The notes: generated from the sequence alone by a model not told the origin. DNA of 33,032 nt from Cupriavidus sp. D384 (GCF_001652915.1 NZ_BBQI01000082.1:1-33032); one strand, 5' to 3'; shown: positions 7,668-15,990, counted from the stretch's first letter. Program-made: numbers and translations.

Positions 7668-8863
7668 GTACCGCCAAGGTAGCGCTGGCGCACGCCAGCC
7701 CCGCCGGCGGCAGCGCCATGGCCGGCGACGAACTGATCGCGGCCGCGCGCGATGCGGCTGCCGTGGCACAGCGCTTTGCCGACGACGTGGACCATGAAGC
7801 GCGCTTTCCGCACGAGGCGTTCGAGGTGCTGCGCCAGAAGGGCCTGCTCGGCGCGATGGTGCCGGCCGTGCTGGGCGGCAGCGGCGCGCCGCTGGCGACC
7901 ATTGCGGCCATCTGCCGGGTGCTGGGCGAAACGTGCGCATCCACCGGCATGATCTACGCGATGCACCAGATCCAGGTGGCCTGCCTGCTCGAACACGGCA
8001 CGGGCAGCCCGTGGCATCAGCAGATGCTGGCGCGTGTGGCGGGCGAGCAATTGCTGCTGGCGTCGGCCACGTCCGAGGAAGCCATTGGCGGTGCGCTGCG
8101 CAGCAGCGGCTGCGCGGTGAACGTGGAGGGCGACCGGTTTCATCTGCTGAAGATGGCGCCGACGATCTCGTATGGCGCGCATGCCGACGGCATCCTGATC
8201 ACGGCCCGGCGCCATGCCGACGCATCGCCGTCGGACCAGGTGCTGGTCTGCGCGCTGAAGGACGACTACACGCTGCAGAGCCTGAACGCGTGGGACACGC
8301 TGGGCATGCGCGGCACGTGCAGCAACGGTTTCCGGCTGGAGGCCACCGGCCAGGTCGACCAGGTGCTGCCGGTGCCGTTTGGCGAGATCGCGGACACCAC
8401 CATGACGCCGGTCTCGCACATCCTCTGGAGCGCGCTGTGGCTGGGCATCTCCGGCGACGCGGTGTCGCGTGCCAAGACCTTCTTCCTGGGCCAGGCGCGA
8501 GCGCGCCCGGGCCAGCTGCCGCCGTCGGCGCCGCGCGTGGCCGAGGCCGTCAGCCTGCTGCAGATGATGGAAGCCCGCGTGGACATGGCGCTGGAACGCC
8601 AGCGCGCGCGCCATGCCGGAGCATCGGTATCGGCCGCCTTCGCGCTGGCCGCCGAGATGAACGGCCTGAAGACCGCCATGTCGACGATGGCGCTCGATGT
8701 CGTGCAGCAGGCGCTGCTGGTATGCGGCATGGCCGGCTACAAGCAGGGCACGCCGTTCAGCCTGGGCCGCCACCTGCGCGATCTGTGGTCTGCGCCGCTG
8801 ATGATCAACAACGACCGTATCCAGACCAACACAGCCAACCTGCTGCTGGCCGACCGTTCGTAA
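7664..8863 (+). CDS. Acyl-CoA-dehydrogenase-fold flavoprotein
   Basis: This 399-residue protein has the acyl-CoA dehydrogenase layout: an N-terminal helical domain (FPHEAFEVLRQKGLLGAMVP), a middle beta domain (ISYGAHADGILITAR, then NAWDTLGMRGTCSNG) and a C-terminal helical domain with RHLRDLW near the end. FAD binding is expected. The catalytic Glu of the classical enzymes (YEGT before IQ) appears as M-I-N-N, with Ile381 at the Glu position. The alternative Glu position of isovaleryl-CoA dehydrogenase also seems empty. It may therefore be an oxidase or monooxygenase-like relative acting on a carrier-bound aminoacyl group. Flavoproteins of this fold oxidise carrier-bound amino acids in some natural-product pathways, such as prolyl carriers in pyrrole formation. 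AGGAGG precedes the start, and the gene is translationally coupled to the carrier-protein gene. Confidence 0.85.
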   Translation: MSTAKVALAHASPAGGSAMAGDELIAAARDAAAVAQRFADDVDHEARFPHEAFEVLRQKGLLGAMVPAVLGGSGAPLATIAAICRVLGETCASTGMIYAMHQIQVACLLEHGTGSPWHQQMLARVAGEQLLLASATSEEAIGGALRSSGCAVNVEGDRFHLLKMAPTISYGAHADGILITARRHADASPSDQVLVCALKDDYTLQSLNAWDTLGMRGTCSNGFRLEATGQVDQVLPVPFGEIADTTMTPVSHILWSALWLGISGDAVSRAKTFFLGQARARPGQLPPSAPRVAEAVSLLQMMEARVDMALERQRARHAGASVSAAFALAAEMNGLKTAMSTMALDVVQQALLVCGMAGYKQGTPFSLGRHLRDLWSAPLMINNDRIQTNTANLLLADRS

Positions 8864-8873
8864 GGAGCCATCG

Positions 8874-9851
8874 ATGGATGCTCATGCACTGACCGACGCC
8901 GCGCCGGGAGGCGGCGCCGGTGAACTGACCTCGGCGCCAGCCGCGCTTGCGCCGACCTATCTCGAACAACTGCTGGCCTCCGGCCTGCTGATCGAAACCG
9001 GCGTCAAGGGGCTGTATGGCCGCAGTGCGCAGTTCGAAGCCATTGCCGATGGCCTGAACCTGGCGATCTCGCGGATTGGCGCGGACCAGCAGGCCGAAGT
9101 GCTGCGCTTTCCGCCTGCGCTGGGGCAGCAGGATTTCGAGACCAGCGAATACCTGAAGAGCTTTCCGCAACTGGCCGGCACGATCCACAGCTTCTGCGGC
9201 AACGACCGCGCGCACCGCCAGCTTCTGGCGCGCGTGGAGGACAAGCAGGACTGGACCGACCAGCAGGAATTCACGGGCGTGGTGCTGACGCCGGCAGCCT
9301 GCTATCCGATCTACCCGGTCATCGCCAAACGTGGCCCGCTGCCGCAGGACGGCAAGGTGGTGGACGTGCTGTCGTACTGCTACCGGCACGAGCCGTCGCT
9401 GGAACCCACGCGCATGCAGCTGTTCCGGCAGCGCGAGTACGTGTGCCTGGGATCGCCCGAGCGCATCGTCGCGTTTCGCCAGCTGTGGATGGATCGTGGG
9501 CAGGCACTGGGCCGGGCGTTGCAGTTGCCCGTGGAAGTGGACGTGGCCAACGACCCGTTCTTCGGGCGCGGCGGCAAGATCGTGGCCGACAGCCAGCGCG
9601 AGCTGAAGCTCAAGTTCGAGCTGCTGATCCCGGTCAACGACGGCGCACCGCCCACCGCGTGCATGAGCTTCAACTATCACATGGACCATTTCGGGGCGCT
9701 TTGGCATATCGGCCTGGCCGATGGCGGCGTGGCGCACACGGGCTGCGTGGGCTTCGGCATCGAACGGCTGACGCTGGCGCTGCTCAAGCATCACGGGCTG
9801 GACCCGGCGAGTTGGCCGCAGGCGGTGCGCGAGGCGCTGGGAGGCGTGTAA
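8874..9851 (+). CDS. Amino acid:[carrier protein] ligase (class II seryl-tRNA synthetase homologue)
   Basis: This 325-residue protein resembles the catalytic core of atypical archaeal SerRS without a tRNA-binding domain. Characterised relatives in Bradyrhizobium activate glycine or alanine with ATP and load it on the phosphopantetheine of a small carrier protein. Motif 2 is visible as SYCYRHEPSLEPTRMQLF (R171), and motif 3 as GFGIERLTLALL (R298). Probable zinc ligands are C143 (TPAACYP), E188 (RQREYV) and C291 (HTGCVGFG), the Cys/Glu/Cys set known for this family. AAGGAG lies just before the ATG, and the gap to the upstream gene is 10 bases. The adjacent carrier protein supports the assignment. 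The amino acid used cannot be read from sequence with certainty. Confidence 0.92.
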   Translation: MDAHALTDAAPGGGAGELTSAPAALAPTYLEQLLASGLLIETGVKGLYGRSAQFEAIADGLNLAISRIGADQQAEVLRFPPALGQQDFETSEYLKSFPQLAGTIHSFCGNDRAHRQLLARVEDKQDWTDQQEFTGVVLTPAACYPIYPVIAKRGPLPQDGKVVDVLSYCYRHEPSLEPTRMQLFRQREYVCLGSPERIVAFRQLWMDRGQALGRALQLPVEVDVANDPFFGRGGKIVADSQRELKLKFELLIPVNDGAPPTACMSFNYHMDHFGALWHIGLADGGVAHTGCVGFGIERLTLALLKHHGLDPASWPQAVREALGGV

Positions 9852-10838
9852 ATGTACGGAGACGGCAAGGCTGTACGCACGCGCGGGGGCGCGCATGCGC
9901 TGCACGGTGGCAACCCCGTGTGGTCGCATGCGAATCGCCATATCGACCTGTGGGTCGAACTGTTGCACGGATGGGATTTCGAACCCATTGCCGCCTTGCC
10001 GTTCACGGTTACGCTCGATTTCGAAGGCGACCAGTTCACGTCCTCGAACATCCCGTCCGTCGACCTGGAGCGCCTGTACGGCATCGTCAAGGACGAACTG
10101 TCGACCTATGGCCGGCTGGAATCGCACGTCGCCGCGCAGACCAACCGGGGCAACGCCGTGCTGCTGGAGGTGGACAGCTTCCAGTTGCCCCAGGCCCCTG
10201 GCACCTACCGCCGGCAGCACGCGCGGGCCTGCATCGCCATCGACGTGCTCGTCCCGGAAGCCACGGCCGTCGGCTACTACCACCATGACGGCTATCACAC
10301 GGCGAGCGGGGACGACTACCTTGCCATCTTCCGCATGCCCGCGCACGAGACGATGTGGGGCGTGGCTACGTTTCCGCAAGCCGAGGTCGTGCGCCGGCGC
10401 TTTCCGGGGCTGACCGAGGATGGGCTGCTGTGCGCATCGCTGGACCTCCTGCGCGGCCATCTGGCGCGGCGCCCCCGCGAGAATCCGATCCAGGCTTTCC
10501 GCGCCGCGTTTCCGGCCCATCTGGAACAGCTGATGGCGCGCGGCGAGCCCAATTTCCAGATCTACGCGGCCAGCGTGCTGCGCCAGCTTGGCGCCAACTT
10601 TGAACTGCTCGGGCGCTATGTGCGCTGGCTGGTCAAGCAGGGGCTGACATTGCCCGATACCGTGGCCGAGGCGTGCTACACGATGGCGTCCGAGGCCATG
10701 GTGATGCAGTTTCGCCTGATGCGGGCGGTGATCAGCCACAAGGCCGATAGCTGCGAAGACTGCCTGGAGCAGCTCGAGCTGGCCTACCAGGGCACGGTTC
10801 CGGCGCTGGCGGCCCATTTCGGAGAGACCGTCACATGA
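9852..10838 (+). CDS. DUF1839 family protein, copy 1
   Basis: This 328-residue protein belongs to a family with no established function, which I recognise as DUF1839. It has no signal peptide or membrane helix. Distinct blocks include HIDLWVELLHGWDFEP near residue 35, LPFTVTLDFEGDQFT, LLEVDSFQLP, and a C-terminal C301-x2-C304 (DSCEDC). The ATG directly follows the ligase stop, with GGGAGG inside the ligase gene as ribosome-binding site. The end overlaps the GH2 gene by four bases. This coupling suggests it acts in the same aminoacyl-carrier pathway. A divergent paralogue lies at 14612-15682 and keeps the same blocks, including the C-x2-C pair. Confidence 0.85.
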   Translation: MYGDGKAVRTRGGAHALHGGNPVWSHANRHIDLWVELLHGWDFEPIAALPFTVTLDFEGDQFTSSNIPSVDLERLYGIVKDELSTYGRLESHVAAQTNRGNAVLLEVDSFQLPQAPGTYRRQHARACIAIDVLVPEATAVGYYHHDGYHTASGDDYLAIFRMPAHETMWGVATFPQAEVVRRRFPGLTEDGLLCASLDLLRGHLARRPRENPIQAFRAAFPAHLEQLMARGEPNFQIYAASVLRQLGANFELLGRYVRWLVKQGLTLPDTVAEACYTMASEAMVMQFRLMRAVISHKADSCEDCLEQLELAYQGTVPALAAHFGETVT

Positions 10839-13399
10839 CCGCACGCGACCCGGAACCGACACTCCTGCCCATCCTGCGGCCTGGTGTGGCCGTGGGCCGG
10901 GCGCGGCTCGAAGGCGACTGGACCTTCCTTGAAACCTTTGCCAACGCCGCCGCGCATCCCGGCGAGCTGTCCGAGACCGGGCACTGGCTGCCCGCACTCG
11001 TGCCTGGCACGGTGGCAAGCGCGCTGAGCGCGGCCGGCCGCTGGGACGATACCGCGCCGCCGCCGCTGCACCAGCGCGACTACTGGTACCGGCTGCAGTT
11101 CTCTGGCAGCGGACGCCGACTGCTGCGCTTCAACGGCCTGGCAACGATTGCCGAGGTCTGGCTCAACGGCCAGCACCTGCTGACCACGCGCCATATGTTC
11201 GCCGCGCACCAGGCGGAGGTGGAGCTGGCCGGCGCCGACAACGTGCTGTTTATCTGCTTTCGCGCGCTGTATCCGTGGCTGCGCACGCAGCGCGGGCCCG
11301 TACGCTGGCGGCCGCGCATGATCCAGCCGCCGTCGCTGCGCACCGTGCGCACCACGCTGCTCGGGCATATGCCCGGCTGGTGCCCGCCCGTGCATGCCGT
11401 GGGGCCGTGGCGCGACATCGAACTGCTGGACCCGATCGGCACCGATCCCACCCATGGCGTGCGCGCCGAACTGTCGGGAAGTATCGATGGCACCGATGGC
11501 GTGGTGGTCCTGCAACTGCACTTTCCGGGTACGGTGCCCGCGCAAGGCGCGTTTTCGGTAATCGGCCCCGATCACGCCATCTGGCACGGCGACCTGCATT
11601 GCACCGGCCCGCACACGCTGGCGGGCACGCTGCGTATTCCCGACGCCCGGCGGTGGTGGCCGCATACGCATGGCGAGCCGGCGCTGTATCGCGTGGACGC
11701 CAGCATGGGCGGCCAGGTGCTGGCCTGTGGCAACGTCGGCTTCCGCACGATTACCGAGGATCGCGATGGCGAGCCCGGTGCGTTCGGGTTGCGCGTCAAC
11801 GGCGAGCGCGTGTTCTGCCGCGGTGCGTGCGTGTCCAGCCACGACCTGCCCGGCCTGGCCGATACCGACGAGGCCGTGGCCCGGTGGCTGCGGCTGGCCC
11901 GCGACGCCGGGGCCAACATGGTGCGCGTGAGCGGCGTCACCTGTTATCCGGGCGAAGCGTTCTATCGGCAATGCGATGCGCTGGGCCTCCTGGTGTGGCA
12001 GGACTTCATGTTCGCCAATTTCGACTATGGCACCGACACCGGTGCCGCGTGGATGGATGACGCGCGGCGCGAAGTCTCGCAGTGGCTTGCATCGTCCCGG
12101 GCCCACGCCAGCATTGCCGTGCTGTGCGGCGGCAGCGAGGCCGAACAGCAGGCCGCGATGATGGGTGTGCCGCGCAGCGCGTGGCGCCAGCCGCTGTTCG
12201 ACACACTGATCCCGGCACTGGTGGCCGAGCATCGGCCCGATGTGGTCTACCTGCGCAATTCGCCCAGCGAGGGCGCGTGGCCGTTCCAGGCGGATACCGG
12301 TGTGTCGCATTACTACGGCGTGGGTGCCTACCAGCGGCCGCTAAGCGACGCGCGGCTGGCAAATGTCCGTTTCACCTCGGAATGCCTGGCCTTTGCCAAT
12401 GTGCCGTGCGCGCGTACGCTGGCCGATGCCGGCCTGTCGCAGCCGTACCACGATCCGCGCTGGAAGGCGCGTGTGCCGCGCGATGCGGGCGCCGCCTGGG
12501 ATTTCGAGGATATCCGCGATTTCTACCTGCGCGCGATGTTCGACGTCGATCCGCTGCGTCTGCGCTATGAACGGCCGGCGCGTTATCTGACGCTGTCGCG
12601 CGCCGTGGTGGCCGAGGTCATGAACGAAGTATTCGGCGAATGGCGCCGCGCCGATTCCACCTGCCGGGGCGGCCTGGTCTGGCAATTGCAGGATCTTCTG
12701 CCGGGCGCGGGCTGGGGCATCATCGATGCATACGCCCGGCCCAAATCGGCGTGGCATGCATTGCGGCAGGTCTGGCAACCGTTGCAGGTCATCCTGACGG
12801 ATGAGGGGCTCAACGGGCTCCACATCCATCTGGTCAACGAAACCGCCGCGCCGCGCACGGTGCGGCTGACGCTGCGTTGCCTGCGCGACGGCGAGTCCGT
12901 GGCCGCGCAGGCCGACCAGACGCTGACGCTGGCGCCGCGCGAGACACGGCGGCTGGTGGCGGCGGAACTGCTCGATCACTTCTTCGACTTCACCTATGCC
13001 TACCGCTTCGGGCCGCCCGCGCACGACGTGGTGCTGGCTACGCTGCACGACGCTTCTCCAGAAGGCAACGGGGATGACGCAGGCAACCCGTTGCTCAGCC
13101 AGGCCGTGTATCTGCCCGACCGGCGCGCCGACGCGCTGCAGGACCCGGGCCTGAGCGCCAGCGTGGCGTGCGAGGATGGCGTCTGGTGGCTGACTGTGGG
13201 CACCCGGCGCTTTGCGCGGTGGGTCCACATCGAGGATCACGCCTGGCTGCCCGAGACCGACTGGTTCCATCTGGGCCCGGGCGAGTCGCGCCGTATCCGA
13301 CTGATGCACGATGCAGCGGATGCCATGCATGCGAGAGCCATCCCTTCGGGTGAAGTGTGGGCGCTGAATGCGCCGCGATCCGTCAGCTACGACGGCTGA
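10835..13399 (+). CDS. Glycoside hydrolase family 2 protein (beta-mannosidase-like)
   Basis: This 854-residue protein has the GH2 order: a jelly-roll sugar-binding domain (LLRFNGLATIAEVWLNGQHL), an immunoglobulin-like domain, a TIM-barrel (about 320-640) and C-terminal beta domains. The probable acid/base is E435 in LCGGSEAEQ, and the probable nucleophile is E516 in FTSECLAFANVP, 81 residues apart as usual for the family. The residue before the acid/base is Ser rather than the usual Asn, which recalls the Gly-Ser-Asp of exo-beta-glucosaminidases. No signal peptide is visible, so it is predicted cytoplasmic, which is odd for a polysaccharide-degrading enzyme. It is coupled to the DUF1839 gene by ATGA overlap. 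The substrate is unknown; it could process a lipid-linked intermediate or bind sugar as an acceptor. Confidence 0.85.
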   Translation: MTARDPEPTLLPILRPGVAVGRARLEGDWTFLETFANAAAHPGELSETGHWLPALVPGTVASALSAAGRWDDTAPPPLHQRDYWYRLQFSGSGRRLLRFNGLATIAEVWLNGQHLLTTRHMFAAHQAEVELAGADNVLFICFRALYPWLRTQRGPVRWRPRMIQPPSLRTVRTTLLGHMPGWCPPVHAVGPWRDIELLDPIGTDPTHGVRAELSGSIDGTDGVVVLQLHFPGTVPAQGAFSVIGPDHAIWHGDLHCTGPHTLAGTLRIPDARRWWPHTHGEPALYRVDASMGGQVLACGNVGFRTITEDRDGEPGAFGLRVNGERVFCRGACVSSHDLPGLADTDEAVARWLRLARDAGANMVRVSGVTCYPGEAFYRQCDALGLLVWQDFMFANFDYGTDTGAAWMDDARREVSQWLASSRAHASIAVLCGGSEAEQQAAMMGVPRSAWRQPLFDTLIPALVAEHRPDVVYLRNSPSEGAWPFQADTGVSHYYGVGAYQRPLSDARLANVRFTSECLAFANVPCARTLADAGLSQPYHDPRWKARVPRDAGAAWDFEDIRDFYLRAMFDVDPLRLRYERPARYLTLSRAVVAEVMNEVFGEWRRADSTCRGGLVWQLQDLLPGAGWGIIDAYARPKSAWHALRQVWQPLQVILTDEGLNGLHIHLVNETAAPRTVRLTLRCLRDGESVAAQADQTLTLAPRETRRLVAAELLDHFFDFTYAYRFGPPAHDVVLATLHDASPEGNGDDAGNPLLSQAVYLPDRRADALQDPGLSASVACEDGVWWLTVGTRRFARWVHIEDHAWLPETDWFHLGPGESRRIRLMHDAADAMHARAIPSGEVWALNAPRSVSYDG

Positions 13400-13793
13400 A
13401 CTCATCCTTGTCCACCTGCCCGCCAGACCAGGTCTGGCGCGGCAGCACACATTTCCCTCCTCCCACCGGCCAGTATCTGCGCCAGCCTCGCATCCACCGC
13501 GACTCACCCGTTTTCCTACATCCAACCTACCAAAGCATGACGCCCTGACCTATCCGTCTGCCTACTGTCCGTTCTGTGCTGCATGGCACTTAATACAGTC
13601 AACAACGAAGAGGAAACCGGAGCAACAACGGCAACACGCTCCGGCCTGGGTTCACGGGTGGCGGCCTCAGGGCTGCCGGGCATTCGCCAGCAAGCTAGCT
13701 GATAGAAAAGCGGAGCGGCGATGTCGGGTCACGCGTCTCGCAGGTACTGCGGCGTTCCGATGTCATTGCTCCTGGGTCACACGGAGAAGGAAA
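13400..13793 (+). other. Upstream region of the Crp/Fnr regulator
   Basis: No gene is supported, although the reading frame of the next gene is open through it. It contains the palindrome at 13421-13439, a CCGGAGC/GCTCCGG stem with a 14-base loop (13617-13644), and GGGTCAC repeated at 13726-13732 and 13774-13780, 48 bases apart. The repeats close to the start could be regulator half-sites, possibly for autoregulation. No clear sigma-70 or sigma-54 promoter could be fixed. Confidence 0.4.
13421..13439 (+). repeat. Near-perfect palindrome after the carrier-protein operon
   Basis: CGCCAGACC-A-GGTCTGGCG is a 9+9 inverted repeat around one base, 21 bases after the GH2 stop. As RNA it forms a 7-bp hairpin with a 5-base loop, but no T tract follows. 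It may be the operon's 3' end or an operator. Confidence 0.5.
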
Positions 13794-14522
13794 ATGATCA
13801 CGCATCGGTCGGACCTGCATGTCAATCATCTGCTCAATGCACTGCCGCGTCATGAATGGGACGCGCTGTCGCGCCACTTCGAACTCGTCCGCCTGCGTGC
13901 AGGGGAGCTGCTGACCGACTCGGGCCAGCGCATCGTCCACGTGTATTTCCCCACCACCTCGGTGGTTTCGCTGCTGTCGCTGCTGGAAGATGGCGCCACG
14001 GTCGAATTTGCCGCAGTCGGCAACGAAGGGCTGGTGGGCATTCCGGTGGTGACCGGCGGTGACACGATGCCGAGCCGCGTGGAAGTGCGCAGCCCCGGCT
14101 TTGCCTACCGCATTCCGGCACGCGTGCTGCGTGCGGAGCTGGCGCAGCTGCCGGCGCTGCAGCGCGTGACGCTGCTCTATGTGCAGGCCGTGCTGACGCA
14201 GATCGCGCAGACGGCGGCGTGCAACCGCCACCATTCGCTGAACAAGCAGCTGTGCCGCTGGCTGCTGCTGGCTATCGACCGGATGAACACCAACGAACTG
14301 GTGATCACGCAACAGGTCATCGCCAACATGCTCGGCGTACGGCGCGAAGGCGTGACGGAGGCCGCCGGCAAGCTGGAGGACCTGGGGTTGATCCACCACA
14401 GCCGGGGTCATATCACCGTGCTGGACCGCTGCGGCCTGGAGCACCATTCGTGCGAGTGCTACAAGCTCGTCAAACGCGAATACGACCGGCTGTTGCCGGC
14501 CCTGGCACTGGCGCACGCCTGA
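13794..14522 (+). CDS. Crp/Fnr-family transcriptional regulator
   Basis: This 242-residue regulator has an N-terminal cyclic-nucleotide-binding-type beta-roll (VYFPTTSVVSLLSLLEDGATVEF in part, then NEGLVGIPVV) and a C-terminal winged helix (ITQQVIANMLGVRREGVTEA). It ends with a CECY motif (HSCECYKLVKREYDRLLP) common in this subgroup. No N-terminal Cys cluster of the Fnr type is present, so oxygen sensing by iron-sulphur is unlikely. GGAGAAGG precedes the ATG at 13794. Earlier in-frame codons lack a ribosome-binding site and give an atypical extension. It stands between the aminoacyl-carrier operon and manC and may regulate the EPS locus; its effector is unknown. Confidence 0.9.
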   Translation: MITHRSDLHVNHLLNALPRHEWDALSRHFELVRLRAGELLTDSGQRIVHVYFPTTSVVSLLSLLEDGATVEFAAVGNEGLVGIPVVTGGDTMPSRVEVRSPGFAYRIPARVLRAELAQLPALQRVTLLYVQAVLTQIAQTAACNRHHSLNKQLCRWLLLAIDRMNTNELVITQQVIANMLGVRREGVTEAAGKLEDLGLIHHSRGHITVLDRCGLEHHSCECYKLVKREYDRLLPALALAHA

Positions 14523-14542
14523 GCGTACCCGCACCAATGCCG

Positions 14543-14590
14543 AACGCCCCGCAAGCCACTCGCCGCCAGGCGGTGGCCTCCGGGGCGTTT
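14543..14590. terminator. Bidirectional terminator between convergent genes
   Basis: The outer arms AACGCCCCG and CGGGGCGTT are followed by TTTGTCTT on the plus strand. Inside them an inner CCACTCGCC/GGCGGTGG stem closes around GCCA. It lies between the stops of the Crp/Fnr gene and the minus-strand DUF1839 gene and probably serves both. Confidence 0.8.
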
Positions 14591-14611
14591 GTCTTCATGG
14601 GCAGACACCCA

Positions 14612-15682
14612 TCAGCCATGTGCCGGATCGATACTCCCGAACGACGCCAGCAGGCCTGCGATGGTGGTGTCGTAGGCCGACTCCAGGTTGTCCATGCACT
14701 CGGTGCAGGCGTCGGGCCGGTTGCGTGCCATCGCACGGGCCAGGCGGAACTGCAGCACCTTGCACTCTGCCGCGATGGCGCCTGCCGCATCGCGGATGTC
14801 TGGCGACACCGTATGACCATGCTCGCCCAGCCAGTTCAGGCAGTGATGGAGCATTTCGAAATTCGCCCCCAGCTGGCGCGGAAGGTTGAAGCCGTACTGA
14901 TGGAAGTAGGCGTCGCCGCGCGCCAGGATGGTATCCACCTGCGCCGGAAATTCGGCGCGCCAGCGCGCGATGGGGCTCTGGCCCGGACGCCGGCCCAGAT
15001 GCCGCCGCAGCAACTGCGCCACGGCATTGGCCAGGTCGCGGCCGCGCAGCGGGTCGCGCACGCGCTTGGCGCATTCGGCATACGGGAACAGGATGTTGCC
15101 GTTGCCGCTCAGTTCCGGCGTGAGCCGCATCAGGCCACGGTAGTCGTCGGCCTCCGCCGTGTACCGGCCCAGGCTGTGATAGTAGGACAGCGTCTGCGCG
15201 ACGGGATCGATCCCGTCGATCGCGATGGTGGTCTTCACATGGTTCATGCGATAGGCCGTGGCGCGCGTATCGGGCAGGTAGAAGCTGTCCATCTCCACCA
15301 GCATGGCGTGCCCGCGCCGCACCTGTTCGGCGACGTGCGTCTCCAGGGTGTCGTAGATGGCGCTTTCCTGCACCACCGTTCCATACAGCAGTTCGAGGTC
15401 GGCCTGCGGATACTTGAAGAACGTGAAATGGTCGCCCTCGTAGTCCTGCACCACGGTGAACGGCAGTGCCGCACGCGGGTCGAGATGCCATCCATACAGC
15501 AGTTCGATCCACAGATCCATATAGCAGTTGGTCTCCTGCCAGATCGAAGCATCGCCATGCAGCAGGCGCGGCGGGGCCACCACGGGGCGTGCCGGCGGCT
15601 GCGCGCTGGCGGCCGGCGCAGGGGTGTCCCCGGCCGGGGGATTGGCCGTGTATGCCAGGGCATTCGCAGTGCTTTGCTCCAT
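14612..15682 (-). CDS. DUF1839 family protein, copy 2
   Basis: This 356-residue protein is clearly homologous to the protein at 9852. Matching blocks are MDLWIELLYGWHLDP, LPFTVVQDYEGDHFT, LVEMDSFYLPD, RQLGANFEMLHH and a C-terminal C326-x2-C329 (DACTEC). It carries an extra N-terminal stretch of about 45 residues rich in Pro and Ala, probably disordered. The ATG at 15682 has GGAGG 8-12 bases upstream; upstream codons in the same frame look non-coding. It is transcribed alone, opposite to its surroundings and divergent from manC. Two DUF1839 copies flanking one ligase operon suggest non-identical partners or a subunit pair; this is inference. Confidence 0.85.
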   Translation of the reverse strand: MEQSTANALAYTANPPAGDTPAPAASAQPPARPVVAPPRLLHGDASIWQETNCYMDLWIELLYGWHLDPRAALPFTVVQDYEGDHFTFFKYPQADLELLYGTVVQESAIYDTLETHVAEQVRRGHAMLVEMDSFYLPDTRATAYRMNHVKTTIAIDGIDPVAQTLSYYHSLGRYTAEADDYRGLMRLTPELSGNGNILFPYAECAKRVRDPLRGRDLANAVAQLLRRHLGRRPGQSPIARWRAEFPAQVDTILARGDAYFHQYGFNLPRQLGANFEMLHHCLNWLGEHGHTVSPDIRDAAGAIAAECKVLQFRLARAMARNRPDACTECMDNLESAYDTTIAGLLASFGSIDPAHG

Positions 15683-15990
15683 CTCCTGTCCTCCGTCTTC
15701 GGATGGCCGCCGGCGTGGCGCCGGCTGGCCTGGCGCGTGCGTGGGCAACGTCATTTGAGCCGTTCCGGCGCGGCGCTTCGGTACGTTTTCCAACAAAGCC
15801 GGTGCGGCGCGCCGGCACGCCGACAGCGGCCACCAGCGTGTGCGGAATCGAACAGAGCACTGCCTGCGCAGATTCCTACACTGGCTCCATCCTCTCTGGC
15901 CAGGATCCGTGCACGTGCGTCTGCCGCGCATCCCATGCACCGACCGGGTACCGGAGCCACGTCGATACGCAGCAACCAACAGGGGGCATG
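15683..15990. other. Divergent promoter region between DUF1839 copy 2 and manC
   Basis: No gene is seen. The region must drive transcription in both directions. A GCCGGCG-TGG-CGCCGGC inverted repeat (15709-15725) lies 26 bases upstream of the DUF1839 start and could be an operator or leader hairpin. No convincing -10/-35 pair was fixed. Confidence 0.45.

Noticed and set aside
13368..13793. In-frame N-terminal extension of the Crp/Fnr regulator
   Set aside because: The family N-terminus and a strong GGAGAAGG site place the start at 13794. The extension overlaps the GH2 gene end and has atypical composition.
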